From JAHFUA01 sp963733935 (GTDB taxonomy: Bacteria; Acidobacteriota; Terriglobia; Terriglobales; Acidobacteriaceae), in assembly GCA_963733935.1 (NCBI GenBank), contig CAVTEQ010000014.1, forward strand, positions 620,001-684,000: a stretch of DNA of 64,000 bases, read 5' to 3'. The notes beneath the pieces were generated by a model, which saw only the letters and a program-made list of their open reading frames with translations, made no database searches and was not told the origin of the DNA. Made by a program: the position numbers and the translations under genes. Of this stretch, positions 24,016 through 34,598 are shown piece by piece; positions within the stretch are counted from its first letter, which is position 1, and every line of letters begins with the position of its first letter.

Positions 24016-25458
24016 ATGGACCTCAACTCCCTCACCGTCGCCAGCACCGTCACCGCCATTCGTGAGCGTCAGTTCACCGCCACGGCGCTCGCCGAAAATT
24101 TCTACCGCAAGATCGCGGCCGACGATGGCGAGATCCACTCCTTCCTGGCGCTCTCGAAAGAACGCGCCACTGCGGCCGCGGCGAAGGTGGACGCGCTCGC
24201 CGATAAGGGCGACCCGCTGCCGCCTCTGGCCGGTGTGCCCATGGCTGTCAAGGACGTGATGGTCACCCGCGGTGTGCGCACCACCGCGGGCTCCAAGATC
24301 CTGGAGAATTATGTTCCGCCCTATGACTGCACGGCGGTAGCTCGCCTGGAAGCTGCCGGTGCAGTAGTGCTGGGCAAAACCAACTGCGACGAGTTCGCCA
24401 TGGGATCGTCGACCGAGAACTCCGCCTACGGGCCGGTGCGCAACCCCCGCGACAAGACGCGCGTTCCCGGCGGATCGTCCGGGGGCTCAGCCGCCGCGGT
24501 GGCGGCCGGTTTCGCCGTTGCCGCGCTGGGCTCCGATACCGGTGGTTCCATCCGCCAGCCGGCGTCGTTCTGCGGCGTGGTGGGCCTGATGCCCACTTAC
24601 GGGCGCGTCTCGCGTTATGGCCTCATTGCCTTCGCTTCCTCGCTCGACCACATCGGTCCGTTCGCGCACTCGGTGAAGGACGCTGCCATGCTGCTCGCGA
24701 TCATCGCCGGACGCGATCCCCTGGATTCCACTTCTGCCGATGTCCCCGTGCCCGACTATGCGGCGGAAATCGAGAAGCCGGTACGCGGGATGAAGATCGG
24801 CGTGCCCAAAGAGTATTTCCCCGAGGGCATGGACACGGAGGTTCGCACGGCGGTGGAGGACGCCATCCAACTGCTGGCCGCGAACGCGGGATGCGAAGTT
24901 GTGCCCATCTCGCTGCCGCACACCGCCTATGCCATTCCGACGTACTACATTGTGGCGACCGCCGAGGCCTCGGCCAACCTGGCGCGCTTTGACGGCGTCC
25001 GCTATGGGCACCGCTCACGCGCCAGCGCCACGCTTTCCGAAATGTACCGGCGCAGCCGCGACGAGGGCTTCGGGCCCGAGGTCAAGCGGCGCATCATGCT
25101 GGGTACCTATGCGCTCAGCGCCGGTTACTACGACGCCTATTACCTCAAGGCGCAACAAGTGCGCACCTTGCTGACGCGCGACTTTGAACAGGCCTTTTCC
25201 CAGGTGGACGCCATCATCACGCCCACCAGCCCAACGCCGGCATTCAAGCTCGGCGAAAAAGTGGACGACCCGCTCTCCATGTATCTGGCCGATATCTTCA
25301 CCGTGACCGCCGACCTGGTAGGCGTGCCGGGCATTTCCATTCCTTGCGGCCAGTCGCGCGAAGGCTTGCCCATCGGCATGCAGATCATGGCCCGGCACTT
25401 CGACGAAGCTGCGATCTTCCGCCTCGGCCATACTTACGAGCACGCCCGCGCAAGATAA
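24016..25458 (+). CDS. gatA: Asp-tRNA(Asn)/Glu-tRNA(Gln) amidotransferase subunit A
   Basis: 480 aa amidase-signature enzyme. The catalytic Ser-cisSer-Lys triad is visible: Lys in GVPMAVKDVM, the first Ser in PGGSSGGSAAAVAAG, and the nucleophile in SDTGGSIRQPASFCG. It hydrolyses glutamine and channels ammonia to GatB. Length and C-terminus (LPIGMQIMARHFDEAAIFRLG) fit the family. It ends the DUF721-gatC-gatA operon, and no terminator is obvious right after the stop. Confidence 0.95.
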   Translation: MDLNSLTVASTVTAIRERQFTATALAENFYRKIAADDGEIHSFLALSKERATAAAAKVDALADKGDPLPPLAGVPMAVKDVMVTRGVRTTAGSKILENYVPPYDCTAVARLEAAGAVVLGKTNCDEFAMGSSTENSAYGPVRNPRDKTRVPGGSSGGSAAAVAAGFAVAALGSDTGGSIRQPASFCGVVGLMPTYGRVSRYGLIAFASSLDHIGPFAHSVKDAAMLLAIIAGRDPLDSTSADVPVPDYAAEIEKPVRGMKIGVPKEYFPEGMDTEVRTAVEDAIQLLAANAGCEVVPISLPHTAYAIPTYYIVATAEASANLARFDGVRYGHRSRASATLSEMYRRSRDEGFGPEVKRRIMLGTYALSAGYYDAYYLKAQQVRTLLTRDFEQAFSQVDAIITPTSPTPAFKLGEKVDDPLSMYLADIFTVTADLVGVPGISIPCGQSREGLPIGMQIMARHFDEAAIFRLGHTYEHARAR

Positions 25459-25619
25459 GCGCACAAACCTCTCCACCTCGCGGTAAGTCTTACACGGTAA
25501 CCACGATTACTTTGGGACATGTCCGCGCCCGCAAGTCACGCCGTTTGAGTGAATTAGCTTCTGGATAACTACTTGCAATCTCGCCCTGCACATTCTCCAG
25601 CGACAGTAGAAGCGATGCG

Positions 25620-25736
25620 ATGCAGGAAGAGTTGGGCCTCATAGGTACCATCATCTCCCCCATCACCACCACCGTCGGGACCATGACCGCTTCCATCATG
25701 ATCGCGACCAGGATCACGATCGTCACTGAACACTAG
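25620..25736 (+). CDS. Possible 38-aa hydrophobic peptide
   Basis: A short ORF (MQEELGLIGTIISPITTTVG and on) in the 410-bp gap after gatA. It is rich in Ile, Thr and Met with regular spacing, which suggests an amphipathic or membrane-active helix. The ribosome site is weak (AGAAG), and a second ATG 5 nt earlier is in another frame. No homologue is recalled. The rest of the gap 25459-25619 shows no gene. Treat as tentative. Confidence 0.25.
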   Translation: MQEELGLIGTIISPITTTVGTMTASIMIATRITIVTEH

Positions 25737-25749
25737 AGTTCACCAGAGA

Positions 25750-25797
25750 GTACGGAGTCACGGAGCCAGTCGCTCGATGGCTCCGTACTTTTTTGGG
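25750..25797 (+). terminator. Hairpin followed by T-run (repeat-derived)
   Basis: gtacggag...cggagcca pairs with tggctccgtac (25779-25789), followed by TTTTTT. It is arranged like a Rho-independent terminator for rightward transcripts, although its arms have the short-word style of the other repeats. Confidence 0.55.
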
Positions 25798-25868
25798 GCG
25801 GGACACGGAGCTGTCATTCACCGCCGCAAGGTAGTCCGCTATCCTTTACCAATTGCGGGCAGGTGTGG

Positions 25869-26564
25869 ATGAAGGCTTCCGTCGTAATGGCCGTGTACAA
25901 CGAGAAGAGCTACATCGACGAGATCATCCGCCGAACCCTGGCCTCGCCGGTGGAAAAGGAACTCATTATCGTGGACGATTTCTCCACCGACGGCACTCGC
26001 GCCCGCCTGGAAGAAATCGCACGCACGAATCTCAATGGGCCCATCCGCGTGCTGTTCCACGAGAAGAACCGCGGCAAGGGAGCGGCGCTGCGTACCGGCT
26101 TCGCTGCTGCCACCGGAGACGTGGTAATCATCCAGGACGCTGACCTGGAGTACGACCCCGCGGAATATCCCAAGCTGATCGCGCCGATTGCGGAGGGCAG
26201 GGCCGATGTGGTCTATGGCTCGCGCTTCGCCGGCGGCGAGTCACACCGCGTGCTCTACTTCTGGCATTCAGTCGGCAATAAGTTCCTTACCTTGCTCTCG
26301 AACATGCTGACCGACCTGAACCTCACCGACATGGAAACCTGCTACAAGGCCTTCCGGCGGGAGATCATCCAGTCGGTGAATCTGACGGAAGACCGCTTCG
26401 GCTTCGAGCCCGAGGTGACGGCCCGCATCGCCGCGCTGAAGTGCAGGGTCTACGAAGTCGGGATTTCGTATTCAGGCCGGACCTACGAAGAGGGCAAGAA
26501 AATCGGCTGGAAAGACGGTGTGCACACATTGTGGTGCATCCTCAAGCACAATCTGTTCGCGTAG
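25869..26564 (+). CDS. Family 2 glycosyltransferase (dolichyl-phosphate-glucose synthase-like)
   Basis: 231 aa from the ATG at 25869 (MKASVVMAVYNEKSYIDEII). GT-A fold motifs are present: IIVDDFSTDGTR, GKGAALRTGFAAATGDVVIIQDADLEYDP (DxD-type metal site) and the acceptor region DMETCYKAFRREII. There are no C-terminal membrane helices, so it is a soluble or peripheral DPM1/DPG-synthase-like enzyme that transfers a sugar to a lipid phosphate at the inner membrane. Donor and acceptor cannot be fixed. Neighbours are repeats and a gene remnant, so no operon is evident. Confidence 0.88.
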   Translation: MKASVVMAVYNEKSYIDEIIRRTLASPVEKELIIVDDFSTDGTRARLEEIARTNLNGPIRVLFHEKNRGKGAALRTGFAAATGDVVIIQDADLEYDPAEYPKLIAPIAEGRADVVYGSRFAGGESHRVLYFWHSVGNKFLTLLSNMLTDLNLTDMETCYKAFRREIIQSVNLTEDRFGFEPEVTARIAALKCRVYEVGISYSGRTYEEGKKIGWKDGVHTLWCILKHNLFA

Positions 26565-26566
26565 AG

Positions 26567-26700
26567 TTATACCGGAACAGCGATCGTCGCTCCGAGGTCC
26601 ATCCATCGCACACGAGGGCCGATTCCAGCATCGTTGAAGGCTCGCGCAATCACTTCCCGCGACTCGGTGAAGTGCGTCCAGGGTTCGAGATGCAGTTTAG
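26567..26700 (-). pseudogene. Orphan C-terminal gene fragment cut off by a repeat
   Basis: On the minus strand, 40-odd well-formed codons (KLHLEPWTHFTESREVIARA, then FNDAGIGPRVRWMDLGATIA, PV, stop TAA at 26567-26569) look like the end of a real protein. The reading frame upstream enters the repeat block and meets a TAG within about 8 codons, and there is no start codon. This fits a gene whose 5' part was lost or replaced when the repeat block arose. The parent family is not recognised. Confidence 0.5.
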
Positions 26701-26905
26701 GCGCGCGAAGCGCGCGCTAGACCGTAGCCCACGGCGTGAGCCTTGGGCAACATACGGGATGACCATCCAGCCCGCGAAGCGGGCGAAAGAACGCCCAGCG
26801 GCCCAACGTCTTACGCCCGCTACGCGGGCTACGATCCGATCGCCATTTACCCACGGCTCACGCCGTGGGCTATGTTATCTCGCCCGCTACGCGGGCTGTT
26901 TTTGG
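26698..26905. repeat. Palindromic word block (CCCGC...GCGGG; CCCACGGC...GCCGTGGG)
   Basis: Alternating palindromic words: cgcgcgaagcgcgcg (26700), cccacggcgtgagccttggg, cccgcgaagcgggc, cccgctacgcgggc (twice) and cccacggctcacgccgtggg. Same family as the 12.8-13.1 kb block but with different spacer variants. The stretch 26906-26985 holds no gene I can support. Confidence 0.8.
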
Positions 26906-26985
26906 AGAAGGCTTCCCATGGGAACAACTCCGCGGCTGCCGATCAAATTTAAATCCTGCTATCGTATGGACCCGGGTCAGATTTC

Positions 26986-28279
26986 GTGTCGGCAGCCCCC
27001 AATGCGCGTGTTCTGCTTCTCTGCACCACCACCGGCTACCAGGCGCAAGCCTTCGTTGATGCCGCCAAGAAGCTGGGACTGGAGATCGTCTTCGGCACCG
27101 ACCGCTGCCACGTACTTGACGATCCCTGGGGCGATGCTGCCATCCCGCTGCGCTTCGAGAATCCGGAGAAGAACGCGCGCAAGATCGTTGAAGCGGCGCG
27201 TGGCCGGCCGCTTTCAGCTATCGTCCAGATTGGCGACCGCGCCACTGAGACGGCAGCGCTGGCCAGCAAGGCGCTAGGGCTGCTGAACCATCCTCCCGAG
27301 GCGGCCGCGGTGTGTCGCGACAAATATCTGGCTCGCGAACGCTTGCGCCAAGCCGGGCTCAACGTCCCTGACTATCGCCGGTTCGCGCTTGAGGCCGATC
27401 CGCGAGAACTGCTGGCATCGGGTGATGTCACGATGGACGTCCCGCGGGTGCTCAAGCCGCTGGCGCTTTCGGCGAGCCGCGGCGTCATTCGCGCTGATAC
27501 GGCCGATGAATTTGTTCGCGCCTTCGAGCGCATACGGGCGCTGCTGAAGAGCCCTGAGGTTGGCGTGCTGCGCGAGGAGACCAGCAACTTCATCCAGGTA
27601 GAGAGCTACGTCGAAGGAGGCGAGGTGGCGGTGGAAGCCATCGTCGATCGCGGCCGCCTGCGGGTGCTCGCAATTTTTGACAAGCCTGATCCGCTGACCG
27701 GGCCGTTTTTTGAGGAGACCATCTATGTCACACCCTCACGCATGAGCCGCGAGACGCAGCAGCAGATCATCGAGACTCTGACCCTGGCAGCCGACGCGCT
27801 AGGCCTCTACCACGGGCCGGTGCACGCCGAACTGCGCATTAATCCAGCAGGCATCTGGATGATGGAAGTGGCGGCCCGCTCGATCGGCGGGTTGTGCTCG
27901 CGAGCCTTGCGCTTTGAGATTCCTCTGGTGGACAAGGAAGTGTCACTCGAAGAGTTGCTCATCCGGCTGATGCTAGGGCTGGAACGTCTCGCGCATCTAT
28001 CGCGAGGAGGCGGCTGCCGGGGTGATGATGATTCCCATTCCCGAAGCCGGATTGTACCGGGAGACGCGAGGCATTGACGCGGCGCGCGCCGTCGATGGCA
28101 TTGACGACGTCGTAATCACGGCCAAGGAATCGCAGAAGCTGGCGCCCTTGCCGGAGGGCGCGAGCTATCTGGGATTTATCTTCGCCCGCGGCGCATCGCC
28201 GGAATTCGTGGAAGGCGCGTTGCGGCGCGCGAAGGAGAAGTTGCGCTTTGTCATCAGTCCGGCCCTGCCGGTGATTTGA
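26986..28279 (+). pseudogene. ATP-grasp family ligase, one frameshift
   Basis: Starts at a GTG (MSAAPNARVLLLCTTTGYQA) with an N-terminal pre-ATP-grasp domain. The ATP-grasp core follows (CRDKYLARERLRQAGL, VLKPLALSASRGVIRA, FIQVESYVEGGEVAVEAIV, WMMEVAARSIGG). At about 27982 the frame changes; removing one A gives GLDVSRIYREEAAAGVMMIP and restores the C-terminal domain to the stop at 28279. The intact product would be about 430 aa, similar to carboxylate-amine ligases acting on amino acids or peptides. The substrate is unknown. A single extra A suggests a sequence error. Confidence 0.75.
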
Positions 28280-28373
28280 TCGCTTTATGTTTGCGTGCCG
28301 CCCCTGAAGGGGCTCGGATCATTTTGTTCTGCTTGCGATAAAATGTTTTGCCTTTCTTCTGGGAGCAAGCCCG

Positions 28374-31300
28374 ATGAAATCGAAAATCCTGAGCGTGCTG
28401 GCAATCCTAACCATCTTTTTCCTCTGCATGGCCGCGGCGGCGGACGAAACCGAAAAGCCTGCCGCTGAGAAGAGCCATGACCTTCTGGAGAACATCAAGT
28501 TCCGCAATCTCGGTCCGGCGGTGGGTGGCGGACGTGTTACTGCGGTGGCGGGCGTGCCCGGACAGGCGAACATCTACTATGCGGGAGGCGCGGCCGGCGG
28601 CGTGTTCAAGACCATCGACGGCGGGCTCTCCTGGAAGCCGATCTTCGAGAAGGAATCGTCGGCCTCGATCGGCGCCATCGCGGTAGCGCCCTCCAATCCC
28701 AGCCTCATCTGGGTGGGCACGGGGGAAGCCAACCCACGCAATGACATGGTCACGGGGCACGGCGTGTATTTCTCTCCCGATGCCGGCGCGAGTTGGCGCT
28801 TCATGGGGCTGGACAATGTGGGCCAGATTTCAACCATCGTGGTGCACCCGACGAATCCGGACGTGGTGTTCGTGGCAGCGCTGGGACGGGTGTGGGGCAG
28901 CGGCCCCGACCGCGGCGTGTATCGCACCATCGATGGCGGCAAAACGTGGCAGAAGGTGCTCTACGTCAACGAGCAAACCGGGGCCAGCGATCTGGTGATG
29001 GACCCGGCCAATCCCATGATTCTGTTCGCCGGCATGTGGGAGGTGCGGCGCTATCCGTGGATGCTGCTCAACGGCGGCAACGCCAGCGCCATCTATCGCT
29101 CGACCGACGGCGGCAGCGCATGGAAAAAGCTGAGCGAGGGCCTGCCTAAGCCGCCGCTGGGCCGCATTGGGCTGGCCATCGCCGCCAGCAATCCGCAGCA
29201 CGTTTATGCCCTGGTGGACGCGAAGAAGGGCGTGCTCTGGGACACCACCGACCTGGGCGACCACTGGAAGGAAGTCAGCAACAACCGCATGATCAATGCC
29301 CGGCCGTTCTACTTCTCGCGGCTGTTCGTTGCGCCCAATGAGGAGAACCATCTCTACTTCCTGTCGTTCGACATCGTGGAATCGCAGGATGGGGGCAAGA
29401 CCGCCAAGGTGATCGGCAAGGGTGTGCATCCGGACCAGCACGCGCTGTGGATCGATCCCTGGCATCCCGAGCGCATGATCGAGGGCAATGATGGCGGTGT
29501 GTACATCTCCGCCGACAGCGGCAAAAACTGGCGCTACCTGGACAACATTCCCATCGAGCAGTTCTACCAGGTGGCCACCAGCGAGCACGAACCCTACCTG
29601 ATCTGCGGCGGATTGCAGGACAACTTCGGCTGGTGCGGTCCTTCGAGCAGCCTGAGCCGCGACGGCGTGGTTGGCGCCGATTGGTGGGTCACGGTAGTGG
29701 GCGACGGCGAGTACGTGGTGCCGGCGGCCGGCAAGTCCGACATTATCTATGGCGATTCGCAGGGTGGACACATCCGGCGCCTCGATAGCAAGAGCGGCCT
29801 GAGCCTGTATGCGCGCCCCTATCTGCATGGCGTCGGAGTTCTGCCGCCGTCGGAGCTGAAGTACCGCTTCAACTGGACCTCGCCCATCGCGGTGTCGAGT
29901 ACAGATCCTAACGAGGTGTACCTGGGTGGGAATGTGTTGTTCAAGTCCACCGACGGCGCCGTGACCTGGACGCCGATCAGCCCCGACCTGACGCGCAACG
30001 ACAAGAAGAAGCAGGAGCAGAGCGGCGGCCCGGTGGAGCTCGACCTCAGCGGGGCGGAAACTTTCGACACGCTGCTGTCGATTGCCATCTCACCGGTTGA
30101 TTCCAAAGTGATCTGGGTGGGCACCGACGATGGCATCGTGCAAATGACGCGCGATGGTGGCGAGAATTGGACGAACGTTTCCGCCGCGATGCCCGCATTG
30201 CCAGAGTGGGGCCGCATTCAGCAGATCGAGGCGTCGCCGTTTTCAGCCGACACTTGTTACGTCGCCGTGGACTTGCATGAACTCGATAACGACAAGCCGT
30301 ATGTCTTCAGGACGCACGACTTCGGCAAGACGTGGACGGCGATCACCAAGGGACTGCCGGCCAGCGATCCGGCGCGCGTGGTGCGCGAGGATCCTAACCG
30401 GCGCGGGTTCCTGGTGGCAGGAACAGATACAGGCCTCTTCTCCTCCAACAATGATGGCGACGAGTGGAAGCCGCTGAAGAGCAACTTTCCGACCGTGCCC
30501 ATCTATGACCTGAAGTTCGTCAAGAAGACGCATGACCTCGTGGTCGGCACCCACGGACGCGGGGTTTTCGTCTTCGACAATCTCACGGCGTTGGAGGAGA
30601 TGACGCCTGACATCGTCGCCGGCGATTTCCATTTGTTCAGCGTTCAGCCGGCGCACCGCTGGCACTTGTGGAACAAGCGCGGCTTTGGCCAGGCCGGCTT
30701 CTCCGCGCCCGACGCGCCGCGCGGCGCCGTGATCGACTATTTTCTAAAGTCGGAAATCGAAGTTTCACCGGAGATGAAAGAGAAGCACGAGACGCCGGTG
30801 AAGATCGTGGTCGCAGATGCCGATGGCAAGTGGGTGAAAACTTTCTATGGGCCATCGAAGGCGGGTTTCAACCGAGCCGGTTGGGACCTGCGCTACCAGG
30901 AGCCGGTGCGGTTGAGCGTCCTGCCGCCGCCCGAGCCCAACATGTTCTTCGAGACCAACCTGGGGCCGCCGGTGGTGCCCGGAATTTACCAGGTCTCAGT
31001 GACGGTGAACGGCAAGACCGAAGCCCAGCGGGTGGAGGTGGCAGCCGATCCGCGCCTTCCGGCCGACATGGAAGCCTTCCGCGCGCAGACGAAAATGGCG
31101 CTCGAAGTCCGCGACCAGCTTTCCGACTTGGCCGAGGCGCTTAATCGTCTGGAGAGCCTGAAATCGCAAATCGGCGTGATGAAGAAGCTGTTGACAGCGG
31201 ATGAGGCCTCCGGCCGCGTCGTGCCGGCGGGTTTCGCCCCGGTGCTGGAGCAGGCCAAGGAACTGGAGAAAAAGGTCAAGGCGCTTCAGGAACGCGCCTT

Positions 31301-31607
31301 CAACGTTGAATCCCAGGGCCCCGACGCCAAGGACTACATTCGCTTCACCCAAAAACTGCACGACCGCTACGAGGACCTGCTGCGCGGCATCATGATGGAC
31401 TACGACCGCGCTCCCAGCGCCTTGATCGAGGAGGAGCATGCGAGCCTCTACAAAGAGCTGCAGGCATTCCTCGGGGACTTCAACGGGCTTCTAAACACCG
31501 ACGTGAGCGGCTTCAACAAGCTGGCAGCAGAAAATGGAGCGGGATCGCTGTTTACCGGCGCGCCCATCCAACTGGCCAGCGAACCCGGCAAGAACAAGGG
31601 CGAGTAG
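28374..31607 (+). CDS. Large secreted sortilin/BNR-type beta-propeller protein
   Basis: 1077 aa with a signal peptide (VLAILTIFFLCMAAAADE). The first ~750 residues hold repeated BNR/Asp-box blades (GVFKTIDGGLSWKPIF, YFSPDAGASWRF, YRSTDGGSAWKKL, FKSTDGAVTWTPI, MTRDGGENWTNV). The C-terminal ~300 residues form a beta domain and an alpha-helical coiled coil (LSDLAEALNRLESLKSQIGV). It is probably a periplasmic or extracellular protein. Close relatives are common in Acidobacteria and often annotated as glycosyl hydrolases, but no catalytic site is visible. Function uncertain. Confidence 0.85.
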   Translation: MKSKILSVLAILTIFFLCMAAAADETEKPAAEKSHDLLENIKFRNLGPAVGGGRVTAVAGVPGQANIYYAGGAAGGVFKTIDGGLSWKPIFEKESSASIGAIAVAPSNPSLIWVGTGEANPRNDMVTGHGVYFSPDAGASWRFMGLDNVGQISTIVVHPTNPDVVFVAALGRVWGSGPDRGVYRTIDGGKTWQKVLYVNEQTGASDLVMDPANPMILFAGMWEVRRYPWMLLNGGNASAIYRSTDGGSAWKKLSEGLPKPPLGRIGLAIAASNPQHVYALVDAKKGVLWDTTDLGDHWKEVSNNRMINARPFYFSRLFVAPNEENHLYFLSFDIVESQDGGKTAKVIGKGVHPDQHALWIDPWHPERMIEGNDGGVYISADSGKNWRYLDNIPIEQFYQVATSEHEPYLICGGLQDNFGWCGPSSSLSRDGVVGADWWVTVVGDGEYVVPAAGKSDIIYGDSQGGHIRRLDSKSGLSLYARPYLHGVGVLPPSELKYRFNWTSPIAVSSTDPNEVYLGGNVLFKSTDGAVTWTPISPDLTRNDKKKQEQSGGPVELDLSGAETFDTLLSIAISPVDSKVIWVGTDDGIVQMTRDGGENWTNVSAAMPALPEWGRIQQIEASPFSADTCYVAVDLHELDNDKPYVFRTHDFGKTWTAITKGLPASDPARVVREDPNRRGFLVAGTDTGLFSSNNDGDEWKPLKSNFPTVPIYDLKFVKKTHDLVVGTHGRGVFVFDNLTALEEMTPDIVAGDFHLFSVQPAHRWHLWNKRGFGQAGFSAPDAPRGAVIDYFLKSEIEVSPEMKEKHETPVKIVVADADGKWVKTFYGPSKAGFNRAGWDLRYQEPVRLSVLPPPEPNMFFETNLGPPVVPGIYQVSVTVNGKTEAQRVEVAADPRLPADMEAFRAQTKMALEVRDQLSDLAEALNRLESLKSQIGVMKKLLTADEASGRVVPAGFAPVLEQAKELEKKVKALQERAFNVESQGPDAKDYIRFTQKLHDRYEDLLRGIMMDYDRAPSALIEEEHASLYKELQAFLGDFNGLLNTDVSGFNKLAAENGAGSLFTGAPIQLASEPGKNKGE

Positions 31608-31635
31608 CTCGCCACAACCTCGAACGGAGGACACC

Positions 31636-32037
31636 ATGGCAGATGTGACCATTCCCGAAAAATACCGCGACCTGTTCAACAAGCGCGCCTTCGCCAGCCT
31701 GGCCACGCGGATGTCCAATGACGATGTCCAAGTGACGCCAGTCTGGGTCGATGTGGACGACGGAACCGTGCTCTTCAACTCCGCCCGCGGCCGGGTGAAG
31801 GACAAGAATGTCCGCCGCGACCCGCGCGTGACGCTCACGCTCATGGACCCGGACAATCCTTATCGCTACATGGAGATTCGCGGGCGCGTGGTGGACTTCA
31901 CCGAAAAGGGCGCCGACCAGCACATCGACAAGCTGGCGAAAAAATACTTGGGGGTGGACAAATACCCGTATGCGAAGCCGGGCGAAGTGCGCGTCCTGTA
32001 CCGCGTCAAGCCGGAGCACGTGCACGCCTACGGATAG
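31636..32037 (+). CDS. PPOX-class flavin/F420-dependent oxidoreductase
   Basis: 133 aa from the ATG at 31636, with GGAGG 8 nt upstream. The split-barrel fold is indicated by FASLATRMSNDDVQVTPVWV, VLFNSARGRVKDKNVRRDP and YRYMEIRGRVVDF. The RGRVKDKNVRRDPRV stretch is the cofactor-phosphate contact of many F420-binding split-barrel proteins. That fits the F420 biosynthesis genes at 39-44 kb, although FMN use cannot be excluded. The substrate is unknown. It is 28 bp from the large propeller gene and may be co-transcribed with it. Confidence 0.85.
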   Translation: MADVTIPEKYRDLFNKRAFASLATRMSNDDVQVTPVWVDVDDGTVLFNSARGRVKDKNVRRDPRVTLTLMDPDNPYRYMEIRGRVVDFTEKGADQHIDKLAKKYLGVDKYPYAKPGEVRVLYRVKPEHVHAYG

Positions 32038-32084
32038 GGCCGGGCGGCTGAGTCGCGACGGTCTTTCCGCGCATCCTTAAAGGG

Positions 32085-34548
32085 ATGCCTGTCCAGACTG
32101 CCACTCTCGAAAGAGAGCAGGTCTTCGATCTATTTCGCCGCTGGGGATACCTTGAGGCTGACCTCGATCCCCTCGGCTTCCTTACGCCCGAGCCGCACCC
32201 GGAGCTCAACCTCGATGGTGCTGACGCCGAGCAGGCACGCCGCTCCTACTGCGGAACGATTGGGGCGGAGTTCACGCACTTGCCCGACCGGGAGCGGCGG
32301 CGTTGGATCCAGGAGCATTTAGAAAGCCCTCCGAGTGCGCCGAACCGAAGGCGCATCCTGGAGCGCCTGGTGCGCGCCGAGATCTTTGAGCAGGTGCTGC
32401 AGGCGCGATATCTCGGAACCAAGCGCTTCTCGCTCGAGGGCATCACCGCGCTGATTCCTTTGCTGGACCAGATTCTCGAAGGCGCGGCTGAACACAACGC
32501 AGAGTGGTCGGTGCTGGCCATGAGCCATCGCGGGCGGCTGAACGTGATGGCGCACATCGTTAATCGCCCGCCGGAGGAGATCTTCGCCGGCTTCGAGGAC
32601 GTGGACCCGCGAAGCGTGCTCGGCGGCGGCAACGTCAAGTATCACGTTGGAGCGACGGGCGACTACGCGGCGCGTAATGGACGTCAGGTCGACATCCATC
32701 TGGTTTCGAATCCCAGCCACTTGGAAGCTGTAGACCCGGTGGCGATGGGCCGCACGCGCGCCAAGCAGGTCCGCGCCGGAGAAAACGGGCAGGCGCTGGT
32801 TCTGCCCATCGTGATCCACGGCGACGCCGCCTTCGCTGGCCAAGGCGTTGCCGCCGAGACCCTGAACCTCGCCGGCCTCGAAGGTTTTTCGGTCGGCGGC
32901 ACGATTCATATCATCGCCAACAATCTGATCGGCTTCACTGCCCGCCCGCCGGAGCTGCACACCGCGCGCTTCGCCGCAGAACTGGCGAAGCGGCAGTCGA
33001 TTCCAATCTTTCACGTCAACGGCGAGGACCCTGAGGCGGTCGTGCGCGTGGGGGCGCTGGCGCTTGCGTATCGTTACCGCTTCCACGACGACGTGGTCAT
33101 CGACCTGATCGGCTATCGCCGCCACGGTCACAGTGAAGTCGACGATCCCACCATCACTCAGCCGCGGCTCTATCGCAAGATCAAAGAACATCCGCCGCTG
33201 TGGAAGATTTATGCCGAGCGCATTGGCGCCGAAGCCGCGGCGACTGCGGCCATTGAGCAACAAGCCCGCGCCGAACTCGAAGCCGCGCAGAAGAACGCGC
33301 GCAAGCTGGAGAAGAAGCCGGCCATGCGTACACTGCCGGCGTACTGGTCGCAGTTCGCGGGCGGACGCTGGCTGCCGGAGTACGAAGTCGATACCGGACT
33401 CGACGCCGCCGAGTTGGGGGAGATCACGGATACGCTGACGCGAGTTCCGCAAAGCTTTCACGTTCATCCCAAGATCAAGCGCCTGCTGGAGCAGCGCTCG
33501 CAGATGGGACACGGACAGGCCGCGGTGGATTACGGCATGGCCGAGGCGCTGGCCTTCGGCTCGCTACTGCGCGAGGGCGTGTCGGTGCGTCTCACCGGCC
33601 AGGACACTCAGCGAGGCACATTCAATCAGCGCCACGCCGTGCTGGTTGATTTGGAGAACGAGCAGAAGTACTTGCCGCTGGCGCACGTCGCGAAAGAGCA
33701 GGCGCGCTTCGAGGTATACAACTCCGAGCTGTCTGAAGCGGCGGTGTTGGGCTTCGAATACGGCTACAGCCGTGATTTTCCCGAGACGCTGGTGCTGTGG
33801 GAGGCGCAGTTCGGAGACTTTGCCAACGGCGCGCAGGTGATCATCGACCAGTTCATCACCTCGGGCGAAGACAAGTGGAACCTGCTCTCCGGGCTGGTGC
33901 TGCTGCTGCCCCACGGCTACGAAGGCCAGGGGCCGGAGCATTCCAGCGCGCGCATCGAGCGCTACCTGCAACTGGCGGCCAAGGACAACATCCAGATCTG
34001 CCAGCCTTCCACCGCCGCGCAATATTTCCACCTGCTGCGGCGGCAGGCGCTGCGCAAGTGGCGCAAGCCGCTCATTGTGTTCACGCCCAAAAGCATGTTG
34101 CGGAATCCGGATGCGGCCTCGCCGCTGGGCGCATTCTCCGAGCCGCGTTTCCAGCGCGTGGTCTCCCGATCCCGAGATCGAAGATGCTTCGCGCCTGCTG
34201 ATCTGCACCGGCAAAATCGGACACGAGCTGCGCGCCGAGCGCCAGCGCCGCAAAGATGACTCGACCGCCATCGTGTTCGTCGATCAGTTGTATCCGTTTC
34301 CCGAGCCAGAGCTGTCGGCGGAGCTGGAAAGGCATCCGCAAGCCGAGATCGTGTGGGTGCAGGAAGAGCCCGCCAACATGGGAGCGCTCTTCTACGTGCG
34401 GCCGCGGCTGCGGCGCATCGCGCACGGACGGACGATCCTGAAAGTGACGCGCTCGGCCAGTGCCAGCCCGGCCACGGGCTCGGCCAAGGCGCATGAGCTG
34501 GAGCAGAAGACGCTGCTCACGCTGGCCTTCGAGACCGGCAAGAACTGA
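32085..34548 (+). pseudogene. sucA: 2-oxoglutarate dehydrogenase E1 component, one frameshift
   Basis: The E1 enzyme of the TCA cycle uses ThDP to decarboxylate 2-oxoglutarate. The N-terminal portion is shorter than in E. coli. ThDP/active-site motifs are seen: MSHRGRLNVMAHIV, GDVKYHVGATGDY-like region, SHLEAVDPVAMG, IHGDAAFAGQGV, YRRHGHSEVDDP and DTQRGTFNQRHAVL. At about 34162 the frame shifts; removing one T gives RVVPDPEIEDASRLLICTGK and restores the end (FETGKN). The joined product is about 820 aa. No sucB/lpd is adjacent. A central-metabolism gene with one extra base suggests a sequence error. Confidence 0.88.
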
Positions 34549-34598
34549 GCGGAACCTCGGCGCCTGACGACGTATACTCAAAGATTGTGAGGGATGTA

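Noticed and set aside
26441..27277. Long plus-strand ORF across the repeat block
   Set aside because: It is antisense or out of frame to the GT2 end, the repeat and the ATP-grasp start; its length comes from stop-poor GC-rich repeats.
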